Assembly: GCA_011009095.1 (NCBI GenBank)
Contig: VTPC01005422.1
Coordinates: 1 to 64,000 of the forward strand
DNA from: Ignelater luminosus
Lineage: Eukaryota; Arthropoda; Insecta; Coleoptera; Elateridae
Direction of reading: 5' to 3'
DNA: 64,000 nucleotides
Within the stretch, counting starts at the first letter, position 1, and each line of letters begins with the position of its first letter. The notes under the pieces were generated by a model. It was not told the origin of the DNA. It did not search any database and was given only the letters and a program-made list of their open reading frames with translations. Positions 1 to 11,651 of this stretch are shown here, piece by piece. The position numbers and the translations under genes were made by a program.

Positions 1-732
1 CTCAAGCCGGCCGATCATCAACAACGTCGTGTCTTTGCTGATTGGGTCGTTGAAATGCATGAAAATGATCCAGAATTCCATCGAAAAATCATCTTGAGTG
101 ATGAGGCCCATTTCCACCTCGGTGGCTTCGTCAACAAGCAAAATTGTCGGATCTGGGGCTCAGAAAATCCAAGAGTTATTGTTGAAAAGTCTCTCTATCC
201 TCAACGTGTGACTGTTTGGTGCGGTTTATGGTCCGGCGGAGTCATTGGACCTTACTTTTTCGAAAATGAGGCTGGAGCAACAGTTACGGTGACTGGATTG
301 CGCTATCGAGAGATGATTAACGATTTTTTATGGCCGGAATTGGATGGTATTGATCTGGACAACGTTTACTTTCAACAAGACGGCGCTACGTGCCACACAA
401 GCAACGAAACCATTGATCTTTTACGGAAAAAGTTTCCGGACCGTGTTATCTCTCGAAGAGGTGATCACAATTGGCCACCGAGATCTTGTGATTTAACACC
501 TTGCGACTTCTTTCTTTGGGGCCACGTGAAAGAGAAGGTCTACGCCAACAGCCCAGCGTCGATTCAAGACCTCAAAGATGGAATTCGTGAGGCTATCGAG
601 GACATAGGGCAGCCACTTTGCGATTTGGTTATGGAAAATTTCATGAAAAGGATATTGTCCTGTAAGCGTGTCGTGGTGGTCATTTGCCTGATGTTATTTT
701 CCACTATTAACGGCATACCTTCCTCTTTATAA
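1..732 (+). pseudogene. DD41D Tc1/mariner-superfamily transposase, 3' part, frameshifted near the end
   Basis: The frame is open from base 1, so the protein starts left of the window. It is a cut-and-paste DNA transposase with an RNase H-like catalytic fold. Counting from the Met at 55, the three acidic residues are D16 (in SDEAHF), D109 (in FQQDGATCHT) and D151 (in LTPCDFFLWG). Exactly 41 residues separate the second and third, which is the DD41D spacing of rosa/Visitor-like elements. The last part is shifted: after CKR (about 661-669) the next frame reads RGGHLPDVIFHY and stops at 708-710, which is the C-terminus expected for this family, whereas the open frame runs on to 732 as an unrelated tail. 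A single-base deletion near 670 explains this. Apart from that the catalytic core is uninterrupted, so this copy is younger than most relics in the window. Confidence 0.88.
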
Positions 733-769
733 TGAAATAAACATCCGATCATTTATATTAAAAAATGGC

Positions 770-815
770 ACTTTTCTTTGAATATCAAAATAACACCTCT
801 TATTGGAAAACCCTT
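770..815. repeat. Probable terminal end of the DD41D element
   Basis: About 60 bases after the transposase stop lies a conserved-looking end (AACACCTCTTATTGG at 792-806, then AAAACCC) followed by TTTA, which offers a TA target site at 816-817. I infer that this is the 3' terminal inverted repeat. The matching left end lies outside the window, so it cannot be confirmed here. Confidence 0.35.
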
Positions 816-817
816 TA

Positions 818-2635
818 CATTTGTGTAAATTTTGTACGTTTGTGCTTAGGAAAGACAAATCAGGATAGGATTAATTGATTTAATAATATTTAAGTGACTT
901 ACTACCTGTATTTTTTTCTATAATTGATTGATTACGCACAAAGAAAAAAAACCAATTCTAATTTGTCTTAACTTAACCTATAAACAACTAACTAAATCAA
1001 CCTAATTTCACTATAAAATAAAATGAAGAAACAAAATTAAAATTCTAAAACAAAGAAAAACTGGTTAACAACAAATTGTTTACAACTCAATAGCCATCTT
1101 GTAGTGTACTATTGCACTGATTGCGTTTTAAATACTGGGCGAATATTCTGATGCCCCTTGCTTTGGAATACTGATAGACAAACTATAAATTAACATTGGT
1201 AATTAACAAGTACATACAGGGTGTTCAAAGTATAGTGTCGAAAACTTTAAAAGTTATTTAAAAAACGGGATAATATGACGTCATCTTACAGCCGAATGAA
1301 TTGATCCAGAAGACACATATTTGCACTAATTCATCAGTTTATCTTCAAATGCTACCTTATAATTAGGGAAATGGATTTAGACAACTACATACGTCAGCAT
1401 ATTGCGTGTGCTCTATTATGCAGACGAACTTAGAGTTTCAAGTAATTTAAATGACAGAATTTGGTAAGTGTTTGAAACGAGTTAGTCTGGTAAACAAGAC
1501 AGTTGACGTGCTTCCTTCAAACTTTTAATTTGTCACCCGTATGTACTTACACTAACCAGCAAAACAAAAATAGAAAATTTCTATCGGTTGTAATAAAAAT
1601 TATTAGTTTTTACTATCTGTATGTAACGTTTTGTAATGCTTTTAGATACTTTTAAAACAATTAACTTAATACAGTGTGAAGTAAAAAGTTTCTACATTAT
1701 GATAAACAAAAATATTACACTTTTTGTGATTATTATTGATATTGAATAAAGAATAATGGGTTTTTTTGAAGATATTTATATTTTAAACAACAATACTAAA
1801 TGCTACAATATTGAAAAGTGAAACCTGCTTTTTCAGGATTTTTTGTATGGTATGTTGCCTAAAATAAAGTAGCTTGTCTATATTTATGATTTATTTACTT
1901 GTATTTGAGTTATAACAAAGAAAATAATGTTTTTAATGACAATTATAGTAGGTTTTAATATATCTGAATTTGCGCTATATTCTCAGCTTTCAGAATATAA
2001 GAGTGTGGTGACTGGTCAGGTTGTATACATACGGATTTCAATGTTAATTTTTACTTAGGCTTTCCAGATGATTTTACAACAAATATGTATTTAAATCCAA
2101 AAAATCTCCTATTCGGCGTGAGTTCATATTGAGGAAAAAAGGTGTCTTATTTATTTATCATAAACGCAGCATTATTATCTCAAATAATTTGGCCTTAAAA
2201 CAGTAGCCTTACAACAGCAAAGAAATTCGGGTTCGCCAGTATAAAAAGTGCTTCGCAGTATAAAAAATATCCCGTGTAATTAATAATTGTTAATACAAAC
2301 AGAAATTGGCGTTTAAAGATTTATATTTAAAAATCTAAAATGGTAGGTAAAATTGGGTAACAGTTTGATACAGCTACCTCTAGGATTAAACTTGTACAGA
2401 AAGAATTTAACCTTACCAATGCATGTATATCCATTTAGAGAATCGAAAGACAGTTGTGAAAGGCCTTTCCGGCACCAAACACTTAGAGAATTTTAAAAAA
2501 AAACTTCGAAAATCGACGATCTTGACAGTTCACTAGTAAAACGACAGCCATGACACTATAATATCGTGGCAACGTTCGTGCTACTCTCCGACAGCGTACC
2601 AACTAACCTAATTTCCCTAAATCACCTGGAGAACA
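818..2635. other. AT-rich stretch without recognised genes
   Basis: No coding signal is visible. A phrase near 1218-1290 beginning ACAGGGTGTTC resembles the ends of short insect repeats. Nothing else can be supported. Confidence 0.5.
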
Positions 2636-2639
2636 TTGA

Positions 2640-2905
2640 CCCCGCCCAAGCATGGGTGAATTAATTAAAAAATAAACTTTTAACTACCGCTAACCTAGCA
2701 ACACTTTCGCTACGCTCTTGCGCAAGATGGGGGTGCAATTCATTAAACGAAATAACGTTTAACTACTTCTAACCTAACCACACACTCGCTACGCCCCCGC
2801 GCAAAATTGGAGTGAAATTCATTAAGACAATCAACGTTTAACTTCTTCTAACCTAGCAACACCCTCGCTTGGAGTGAAATTCATTAAAAAAAATTAACGA
2901 AGATT
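2640..2905. repeat. Tandem repeat, about 80-bp unit, three copies
   Basis: The phrase CTAACCTAGCAACAC...CGCTACGC...GCGCAA...ATTCATTAA recurs. ATTCATTAA starts near 2738, 2818 and 2879, and CGCTACG starts at 2708 and 2787, giving a period of 79-80 bp. The third unit is about 61 bp because it has lost the CTACGC...GCGC section. Confidence 0.8.
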
Positions 2906-2924
2906 GAAGCCAGTACACACAACC

Positions 2925-3065
2925 GCCATTTTGCGAGTGAAAGTAAGCCGTCCATAACATCCACACGCGGTTCGTGCTGCAGTAGGGGGTTGGTAGTGTG
3001 CGCAGCAGCTGAATTAGTTGCCAACTTCAGTGTTTGTATCGTGCAACATAACTTCAGATGTACTT
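2925..3065. promoter_or_regulatory. Short G+C-richer island, possible promoter or first exon
   Basis: This short block is clearly richer in G+C than its surroundings. It contains CCGCCATTTTGCG at about 2930-2942, which resembles a YY1/Pho-type CGCCAT site, and several CpG dinucleotides. No TATA box or open frame accompanies it, so the call is a guess from composition and one motif. Confidence 0.15.
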
Positions 3066-3585
3066 AAAAATCGTGTTTGTTTTTCGTCGGTTTCTCCAAG
3101 ATTGGATTAACTTTCTTTACCTCCGGCGACCTAATTATTTACTGTGAATAAAAACTTGCTCTCAAAACGTCATTTTCCTAGGGGTAGCTATATCAAACAA
3201 TTACCTAAAATTGAAATATTTATTAACTGGCATGGTAGTAATCATTGGCTTAATTAACCTATAACATACAGCAAACTTATCTTAGGATGGTTACTCTAAA
3301 TGAACAACAAACAAACGTAAAAACTTTACAAAATATATAAAACAATTTCAATCAAATCTGGCAAAAATTAACCAAGTGCACCCTTTTTGGAAGTCGAACT
3401 TGAGCTTCCTGGCAGATGTTCTAGCAATCCAGCGCTAGGGAGGCGTGTTAGACCTTTTAGGAGAGCTTTGATCTCCTGAGCAGAACCAGCATCTCTGACT
3501 GGGAATCAGGACAGGTAAGAAATTTAATATTTGTCTAAATATTGTAGTAAAGCAGGGTAGACTGTTAAGCTATTCTAAGTTTCAA
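3066..3585. other. AT-rich stretch; possible weak tRNA-like head
   Basis: No gene seen. The reverse strand of about 3385-3450 has a GTTCGACTTCC phrase resembling a Pol III box B with a possible box A upstream, but the fold is poor. Confidence 0.25.
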
Positions 3586-3589
3586 ATAA

Positions 3590-4570
3590 CGGTGTATTGT
3601 TTCAATAAATAAATTGAACCCAGACAAACTATTAGTAGTTCCATTCAATAAAAGAAAGTCGACGTCACTTCCGATTTGATAAGTTATTCTACAATGTGTT
3701 TTAATTTTATTTTTGCAATCTAGAAGTCGAATTATAGCAAGATACCAAACCTCAGTTTTCTAGCTTTGATGGTTTCTAAATAGCCCGTATGAACCGTTAA
3801 ACGGGACAGTACAGGGTTTTTTTTGTTCTAATTACTCGTTTATCAATTTTACACCAATGATATTCCTATAGTTTTATAGAAAGTGGTAGTTGCGTTTAAT
3901 AAATGAAAGTTCACGTCATTCCCGATTTGACGAGTTGTTCTAAAAATTGATCTAATTTTATTTTTGCTCCTTAGAAGTTGAATTATAGCAAGATACATAC
4001 ATACACTTCTCTTTTCTAGCTTTAATGATTTCCGAATAGTAGTGTGTAGACTGTTAGATGCGACAGTTCCTGTTCTTTTTTGTTGTAATTCCTTTATTAT
4101 CAATTTTAGACCATGGTTTTCCTGTAGTTTTGTGCCGGGAGTCTTGCAGTTCGTCGATTGGAGCAATAAAAAAACAGTAGTTCCATTTAAGAGTGCACGT
4201 CACTTCCGATTTGACAAGTTGTTCTAAAAAATGTTCTAATTTAATTTTTGCTCTCTAGAAGTCAGATTATAGAAAGATTCAAGATCTCAGTTTTCTAGGT
4301 TTAATGGTTTCCGAATAGTTGCGTATAGACCTTTAAACGGGACAGTTTCCGTTCTTTTTTTTTCTAGTTCCCTTGTTATCAATTTTAGACCATAGTATCC
4401 CTATAGTTTTGTGTCGAGAATCTTAGGGACTAGTGATTGAACAAATAAGAAAGCAGTAGTCCTCTTTAACAAATGAAAGTCGACGTCATTTTCATTTTGA
4501 CAAGTTGTTCTAAAAAATGTTCTAACTTAATGTTTGCATTCTAAAGGTCAAATTATGCTAAAGTATCAAA
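3590..4570. repeat. Diverged tandem array, 250-285-bp units, four copies
   Basis: Each unit carries CGTCAYTTCCGATTTGA, then GTTGTTCTAAAAA, ATTTTATTTTTGC, CTAGAAGTYGAATTATAG, CAGTTTTCTAGCTTTRATGG and TATCAATTTTAGACCA. The CGTCA landmark sits at about 3663, 3914, 4199 and 4484, so the steps are 251, 285 and 285 bp. Short open frames inside the array (about 3849-4227) change from unit to unit and are not genes. Confidence 0.85.
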
Positions 4571-5149
4571 TTTGTAGGAGTAAAGATGTCTGAGGAGCAA
4601 GTGGTAAGGTCGCGTGAACAGGAATTATGTCGTTAGCAATGTTTCGTCATTTCCAGACAATCAGGAGCAGCTTTTTTCATATCTATTCCTGAACCTGTTA
4701 GAAATAATGATTAACATAATAAACAAATGTGTAAATTACAGCACAGAAGTCTACCTGCGGGTAGGTGTGCAAACAATGCTGGAAATATCAAACTTCTATT
4801 CCATTTGTCTCATTGTAATGAATTTTTCAGCTGAAGGGCACCAACAAATTTCCCTCCAACTCTGCGCACATTCTCCGCAGTTGCGTCCTTCGCGTTGAAC
4901 ATATGAAAGATTTCCGATTTTAATGCATGAGGTGTTTCCAGATGTTCTTGTCACCACCAGTAACTGTGTCACAGAAGACGATCACTTCTTTTGATTATCA
5001 CCATTAATATCTTGTATGGTATTTTCATGCCGTACACTTTGCGTCATACTGTACTGTACTCGGGTACAGCATGGTACCTTTAGCACATCTCCTGACTCTT
5101 GCAAAAGGCGTGGCAAAAAGGTCAGTCGCCGTTCCAACAACTTGACGTC
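4571..5149. other. No recognised feature
   Basis: A 94-codon open frame at 4614-4898 and shorter ones near 5000 show no recognisable motif and lie in unremarkable sequence. Confidence 0.4.
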
Positions 5150-7000
5150 GTCGTGCTTCACTTTCGCCACCAACGCCATCTTGGCGGTAACACCTTGATA
5201 GATCTCTCCTTGAACCCTCCTTTCTATTGTAATAATAGAAACCTTAATTCATTAATTTTAAATCTGAACCTTATCTTCTGAGAGCATCGGACATCCATTC
5301 ACAAAATTCCTACGCCGCAATTCTCTTTCTTTTGCTGTTTAATCTTCTTAAGGTCAAGTTATCGTGGATCCAGGATTGCGCTTCCACGTGAGGTCACTTA
5401 TGGCAGCCTACCTTCGTTGAGCGACCCTTTCTTAATAAACACTCGCAACCTTTTAATCTATCATAAGAATAACAGTGGCGTTTCATAGTCTCGTATTAAA
5501 TATTTGCTATAACGCCAATAATATAGAACTCGTAATAATTTCAAATTTTCTACGTCCTGCTTTGTTAACTTTATTGCTACACTACAATTACGCTACCACG
5601 TGAAGCCGTCTATGGCAGCCTATTATCGCGCTTAACTTTTTTCAACAATGCTGCCTTTGGCGGTTACGCCTTGAACTCACCCCAACCGTTTTGTCTATCA
5701 TAGAAATAAGAGAAAGTCGAGAGAACTATAACCTAAAAAGCTAATCTGTTACCTTAAAAAACACTAAAATCTCCGTTTGAATGCGTTATGCCTTTAATAA
5801 GCGCCCTTCAACCGCTTTGCAGCACTTTCGCGTGGTGTCCGGTCCGTGTAAACGTGACTAGTGGCTTCCGTATTCCAATTACCCTTAACGGCGCTGAGGT
5901 CCATTGGCTGATGTTTAGGAAGTCATTGGTTGACGACCCAACCTTAGTGTTATGCGAGATAATACCCTATTTTTGAAGGTGGCGTAGCCTTCTTGCCCCA
6001 GCAACAGGTACTGTAGAATCCTTGATCTTCTGGGCGTTCACTTATTAAACGCGTCCCGAGCCGCCGCGCTAAATAGGTTTACGGCCCCAAAGTCCCTACG
6101 TTGCTACTGCCACCGTTTATTCCTACCAAACGCTACCGAACTTTACATTTGTATGCTCAAACCAACCAACAACAGTTTATAATTTCTTGCAACGTAAAGC
6201 TTCTCCTTCTTCGTCGTCTTTATCTGTCTGTCAACATCACTCGCGACAATCGATGCATATCCAAACAGATGCATTGCTCTTGTCGAGGGCCCCACATCAC
6301 GACCTTTAAAATCCTGCTACAATGCAATCAATCGCAACAACCAATGAAACCGCACATTTGGTTACCAACAATGGCAACATCTCTTCCAATAACATGATAA
6401 CAATTTGTCAACTGAGAATATAACCATAACTTGCTAGCTTTGCAGCGTTTCCCACAAAAATCCTACTTTGTCTTTTGTTTATTTTTTACTTTTTAACGTT
6501 CTTAATGTTTTCATGGAACCCGCGCCGGCAACGTTAGGAGAGCCCGAAGGATCCCTTGTCTGAGGGAGGCCTTGCACTGTTTCACCGTTTTGTTATACGT
6601 AATCTTTTACATTGTGCTTCTTATTGTTTTTCTTTTTAAATTTCTTAAGGTAAGTTATCGTGGATGTAGGATCACGTTTCCGTTCACGGCCGCCTATGGC
6701 GGCCTATCGTCATACCTCATGTTTTAGCGGTAACACTTGAACTCACCTTGAACCCACTTTTGAGTCGCGGAATATAAGGGTTCCGCGGGATTCATGAAAC
6801 CCGGTTCCGACAACTTTAAGGGCGCCGGAAGGATCCCCTGTCTGAGGAAAACCTTGCGTTGCTTCGCCGCTCTGTCACAAGTGTTCTCGTAAAACGTCTA
6901 TGTCCTGCTTTCAGTGTTTTGATTTTTTATTTTCTCAAGGCTTGCTATTGTCGATCCAGGCCTATCGTCAAGTTTTCTCTATTTAACAACATTGCATTTG
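5150..7000. repeat. Block of imperfect, partly tandem repeats richer in G+C
   Basis: Several phrases recur: GGCGGTAACACCTTGA (about 5182, 5659, 6725), TAAGGTAAGTTATCGTGGA (about 5349 and 6647), CTATGGCAGCCTA (about 5400, 5610 and 6694), and a phrase with GCCGGAAGGATCCCTTGTCTGAGG (about 6530 and 6813, in part). The last pair is about 281 bp apart, and 6594-6674 matches 6886-6960 at a similar distance, so at least the right part is a tandem array of about 285 bp. The open frames at 5788 and 6101 do not resemble known proteins. Confidence 0.65.
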
Positions 7001-8085
7001 CGTTTTTAAGGTGATTCACGAGTCACGATTTGCTTTTCAACTTAAGCTGCCTTCCGCGAAAACACTTTAATTCTTCTTAGCTTTTTTATTTTTATGAATA
7101 GTAAATAAATTAATATACTGGTAACTTTAATATTCAACAAATACCAATTGTTTCAAAACAAAGTGAACGATGTAAACATAGAAAAGAAGTTATTTGTCTC
7201 ATATTAATACAAGCAACCAAAGGGCCGTTTTGGTTAGTCTTATAATAACTAAGATACCTCGTGAATATATCGAAAGTGGGACACACTGTACATAAACGTA
7301 CTTTTAAATGACATCGAAATTCTCATAGTATGAATAATATCTTCTAACAAGTATTAACTTTTATCTGTACTTCACGTTGTTTTTCAGTCTTATCTACAGC
7401 ATTACGCAAAGAGCATTTCGTGTGTCTATTTTCTAATTAGTTTGCAAAGTTTGTCTGCATAGCAGACATGTCTGGATAATGAAAGTTTAAATACAATAGA
7501 TCCAGGTGGCTGACTTGTCATATCCATTTCATAATGTAACGAGTAGTAACTGTCCAACAGTAATTTGTATCTTATAACAATTTCTCTTTTCAATAAGAAA
7601 CCAATCCATACTCGTCGTGTTTACTGTTTAAAACACATTAGAATTTTCTTAGCAGTTTCCACATTTAGAATACTTGTTAGTTCAACTTTACCTCCATTTC
7701 CATCGATATATTTGACATAATGTAATACAGTTTCTAAATATCCTCTAAATTATGGGTTATATCCTCCTTCTAGAGAAATGTAAACAGTTTGATTATAGTT
7801 TCAGCAAATTGTTTTATTAGGTGATTTAATTTAGTATGGTGAACTAAGATAAAACATAAATTATTGTATGGGCTTCTATAGGTATGCAAATAACTAATTA
7901 GCTATTGCCAGTAATCTGGAAACCTTAAAATGATGTTAAAAAAACGGAATTTAGTAAATTAGTTATTTTTGTTTGTTTCTTATGTAAAATATCAAATAAC
8001 GTGTGTAAAAAACTTGCCTTGTCAGTTATTTATGGTTAATAAAATGTATGTCTCATACCATTCTTTTTTTCAGAAAAAGACAGTT
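7001..8085. other. AT-rich stretch without recognised genes
   Basis: No coding frame, tandem repeat or structured RNA was found on either strand by eye. Confidence 0.5.
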
Positions 8086-8089
8086 GTAA

Positions 8090-9010
8090 TGTGCTCGTTG
8101 AAAACAATGTAGTCTCTTAACTGCACCTTCCAGGCTTCACGAAGTAGATGTGTAACCAAAGCAAACAATAGCACGATCAAGTTCACGTCTTCCCCTATTA
8201 TTGCAACAGTAGGATGAGAAGCTGTTTTCTCTAACCCATCACTCACAATACACTATCAGCATCCTCCGTAGCAACTCTTGTCTCAACTCCTCTTGCCAGT
8301 CATTTTAAGTTTGAGTAAGTGGATAAGCCCGGTCTTGTTCTTTTCATTTCCAAGAAAATATTCCTATTGAACAGGGATACTCATGCTCTCATCAAAATTA
8401 ACATCAATCGAAGTTTTCGCGATGCCTTTACGTTTCTGATCTGCTAGCTTTGTACTTTTGATATCACCATAACCATCAAAAATCACGGCTCATTTGCAAT
8501 CATAAAGTTTGACTAGATAATAAAAGAAAACGTAGAACCCACATTCCATTTCACGCGGGAAAGAAGGAAACCACCATCTACTACATTGCTACTCATTTTG
8601 AGATTTACAATTGTGCTACTTTTTACAGGAAGCTCATCGTATAGAGAAGACTTTTTACTTTCCTCATTCCGTCTTCATTGAAGAGAGCTAACGGGAATGG
8701 GGATAATTCATATTTTAAAAGCTCCACAACATCTTCATCACTTTTTTTTTACAATAGCAGTTCTCTGGAAGATCATTAGAGGATTAGTAGTCTCACCGTT
8801 TATTTTGATGGCACTGCTTGAAGAGACCAATGATAACACTACGTTCTTCTTTGATTGTTTGATATCAGCAAAGTTACCTTCAATAATACCTTGCATTGTT
8901 TCGATTTCAACTTGTAGTGCTTGATGACAATTTACTTTGGAGTTTCCAGTGACAGCTGGTTGGGAACAGTCGAATGGTTGTCGAACCACTCATGAATCTT
9001 TAGTCGATTC
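8090..9010 (-). pseudogene. Decayed insect repeat protein with VVDGGFLL and FDGY motifs
   Basis: Reading the minus strand and allowing frameshifts and stops, the segments are: KIHEWFDNHS (near 9000), the run from KVNCHQALQVE to PLMIFQR (about 8935-8750), ELSPFPLALFNEDGMRK (about 8705-8660), LLYDELPVK (about 8650-8625), NVVDGGFLLSRVKW (about 8590-8550), IFDGYGD (about 8480), FDESMSIPV (about 8385) and IIGEDVNL (about 8195-8180). This order matches a multicopy protein that I know from beetle and other insect genomes, where it is annotated only as uncharacterised. The FDGY...ED-AD...GEDV-L layout recalls PIN/FEN-type nucleases, which is inference only. At least five frame breaks mean it is dead. 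Relics may extend upstream to about 9290 (MLIDHAYSSAVRG-like). Confidence 0.6.
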
Positions 9011-9613
9011 TGTTTATCTCTACTTTGCCGTGATGCACGAAAATCAACGTGCTGCTGTGCACTTGAAAAACCCCACTCCAGCAAAATCCTCTAATGATGA
9101 GCAGAAGGAAAATGCTGCAAGCCACCCACCAACCTACTTTTCTAGTTTCTCCACATTGCGTAATATGCTACCGATCTCCTTCTTTTCTTCTGATGAGACA
9201 CAGACACCATCGAGAATGATCTGAGCCAATACAGCCCTCTAACAGCGCTGCTGTAAGCGTGGTCAATTAACATTTTGCCAGCTAAAGATGGAACAATAAC
9301 ATTTCTGCAAATATCTGTAGTACAAATGAAGTACGTAGGTATAAAACGTGAATATTAAGGATCTTTCAAGCAGTTTTTGGTTTCTGTATAATCAAGGTCA
9401 CTGCTCACAAGAAAACACACGAACTATATTACCCAGAACAAAGAAATATAGCATTCCATATAACGTCAGAGTTCGAAAGGGGATTACGTCACAAACAAGC
9501 GCAGCACCTTAAAAACATCAATAGAAATTGACGTGTTTTAACATTTTCCAAATATAATAATAATAAACGTCTTTATTTATTTTTTCTTATTATTCGTTTT
9601 GAAGTTACCGATT

Positions 9614-10510
9614 TTATTCCATACATAGTTTTCGCACTGTATATTGACAGAATGTTTTTCTTGCGATAGGTTGTTTAGGGCGATAAATGGTTGATAGTTG
9701 TTGGGCATCATGAGTTCCAAATCTGCCAGTAGAATCGCAAAGTTTTTTTTGGTTCAAACTTTCTGTTAATGAACGGAGCGATACCGTACAGGATAGGAGA
9801 TATACAAGATCGAGGTCGAATGATTTAGATGATAGCATTTATTACTTTCTCTTTTGCTCTTATTTTTACTGAAATACAATTTATGAGGGTCCAGAAAGGC
9901 TGAAGCACCTTTTTCACAGCCTCACCTCAGAAATTGTCACTGGGCGGAAATACACGGTGCCATAAGCCAATATTGCACCAGCACAGCAGTTCGAACAATT
10001 CTTTCTCGTTTTGATTTTTCATCAGTACGCTAGAAGCATACTGTTTCCTTCATCCTTTGTTAGACAGTTGAAACTCTTTTAGCTCCTTTTCCGACATTCT
10101 TTTAAATAGATTTCTTTGTTGATGGTTTCTTTAGTGAGCTTACCACGCTTGCAGATTACTTGCTACATTAAGAAATTCCCAGTAAATCTTGGCATTTTTT
10201 TGTGTATATTTATCTTCAACTCTAAATTTGTTTGTACGTGTAAAGAACTCTTGTTCAGGAAGCTGTTAAAAGTCAATTTTGACGTAGCTTTCATTATCCA
10301 TGATCACACAATTGAATTTTGTAAAAGATCTAGTCTACAGTTTTCTTGCTCGCTTTATAATTTTGATTTTCATCTCTATCTGAGGCTTTCTGTGTTTTAA
10401 AGGCTTCTAGTCCATTTCGTATTTTTACTTTTTAAACATAAGATAAAGATGTTTCAAATTCTCTAGCCACATCTTTCACTGATTTGTTCGGATTTCGCTT
10501 AAAAGCCTGA
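9614..10510 (-). pseudogene. Decayed Tc1/mariner-like transposase of the MDDETY type
   Basis: On the minus strand a helix-turn-helix segment AFKRNPNKSVKDVARE (about 10508-10459) leads, after frame changes, to MDNESYVKIDF (10301-10271), which corresponds to the MDDETY-VK-DF catalytic motif of an insect Tc1/mariner branch. Then come a KRGKLTKETINKEIYLKEC-like stretch (about 10155-10105) and, more doubtfully, FYWQ...L near 9735. The second Asp of the motif is Asn here. Multiple stops and shifts show that it is inactive. The identity of the last 250 bases is uncertain. Confidence 0.5.
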
Positions 10511-10569
10511 ACAAACTTGAGAATAAGTTTGTGGGATGGACCATGAACAAACTTCAGAAAAAGTTTGTT
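10510..10569. repeat. Pair of tandem small hairpins
   Basis: ACAAACTTGAGAATAAGTTTGT (10510-10531, written here in two halves ACAAACTT and AAGTTTGT with a 6-base loop) is followed 36-38 bases later by a second ACAAACTT...AAGTTTGT at about 10548-10569. Both have perfect 8-bp stems. Confidence 0.6.
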
Positions 10570-11570
10570 TGTTATGTATTGCTGAGACTACAACCTCACA
10601 GTCTCATTAAGGTAGTAGTAATGGCTTATTACCAGCAATACATTTGTTGAATAAAAACCAAATTAATACTATTTTATTACGTTCCAAGTTTTCTTTTTAT
10701 ACAATATTGACATGCTGACATTAATAACAAATTACAAACTAGGTAACACAGAAAAAATAACAAATATGCATTATAACAAATTATTACAAATCTAGTAGCA
10801 ATTAAATATATAATTCTGCAATTGTAGTTTACAATTAGTTTATCTTTTTACTGACCTAGACTTTTCTTTATTTTTAATACGTTGTAGTACAACATAGTAA
10901 ATTTATCTACACTCGTATTGTGTAAGTCGATACACTTTGGTTGTAGACATGCTGACTGGTACATTCCTGTACAATGAAATGTGACGCACTTCTTTTAATA
11001 TGTTGCAAATGACCTAGAAAGTTTCGTTATTGAAAATAATTTATGTTGAAAGATTAGATTTGATTTAATTTTATAGAAAATTGGAATTATGTTTTAAATG
11101 AAAAATAATCTGTTAATCCAAGATTAAACAAAGCCCGTACTAATTCCTTTTCTGTTCATTTGCAACTTGGACTTGGTTTTCCACCAGAACCTGGCGTTTA
11201 TAAAAATTATTTAAAACGTCCGCAATGGTTAATTTAGAAATTGTTCAATAGCCTGAAATAACAATTTTTAGATTGTCAGTTCGTTTGAGCAAAATATTCT
11301 TGCTCTTGCGAAGCACGTATTCTTTTAATCTTTAATAATAATTGACAGGAATAACTAAAAGTAATGTTTTGAGAAACAACTGAACTCAGACTAACATGTA
11401 GTCACTTCATTATTTGCAATCGTTACTAACAGTTTTGTAACCCATCCATGGTTATCCTAGACTGTTAAGCAAATTTGTGGTATGAGAGGTTGTTTTCAAT
11501 TTATAAATACATTTGATGTTTGTCACAACACTACCCTTTACATGTTAACACATATGGAAGTTTACGTTTG
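10570..11570. other. AT-rich stretch without recognised genes
   Basis: No supported feature. Confidence 0.5.
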
Positions 11571-11575
11571 TGGAA

Positions 11576-11651
11576 GAACTCGCTAAGTTCAACTGGTTAG
11601 AGCTTTGGTCCAGAGAATCAAAGTTCTGTGTTCGATTCCCACGCGAATTCT
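11576..11651 (+). repeat. tRNA-like sequence, probably a SINE head or tRNA pseudogene
   Basis: The order is AGTTCAACTGGTTAGAGC (D-arm/box A-like, 11585-11602), a foldable anticodon-like arm CTTTGGT-CCAGAGA-ATCAAAG (11603-11623) and a T-arm with GTTCGATTCCC (11630-11640). The loop lacks the usual U33, the T-stem has mismatches and the acceptor stem does not close, so it is unlikely to be a working tRNA. Internal Pol III boxes of this kind are the usual 5' end of tRNA-derived SINEs. Confidence 0.5.

Noticed and set aside
3849..4227. Overlapping frames on both strands
   Set aside because: They lie inside the 250-285-bp tandem array and are not conserved between units.
9185..9205. CTGATGAGAC as a second hammerhead core
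   Set aside because: No GAAA at the right distance and no stem II or III.
11576..11651. A functional tRNA gene
   Set aside because: The acceptor stem does not close, the T-stem is mismatched and U33 is missing.
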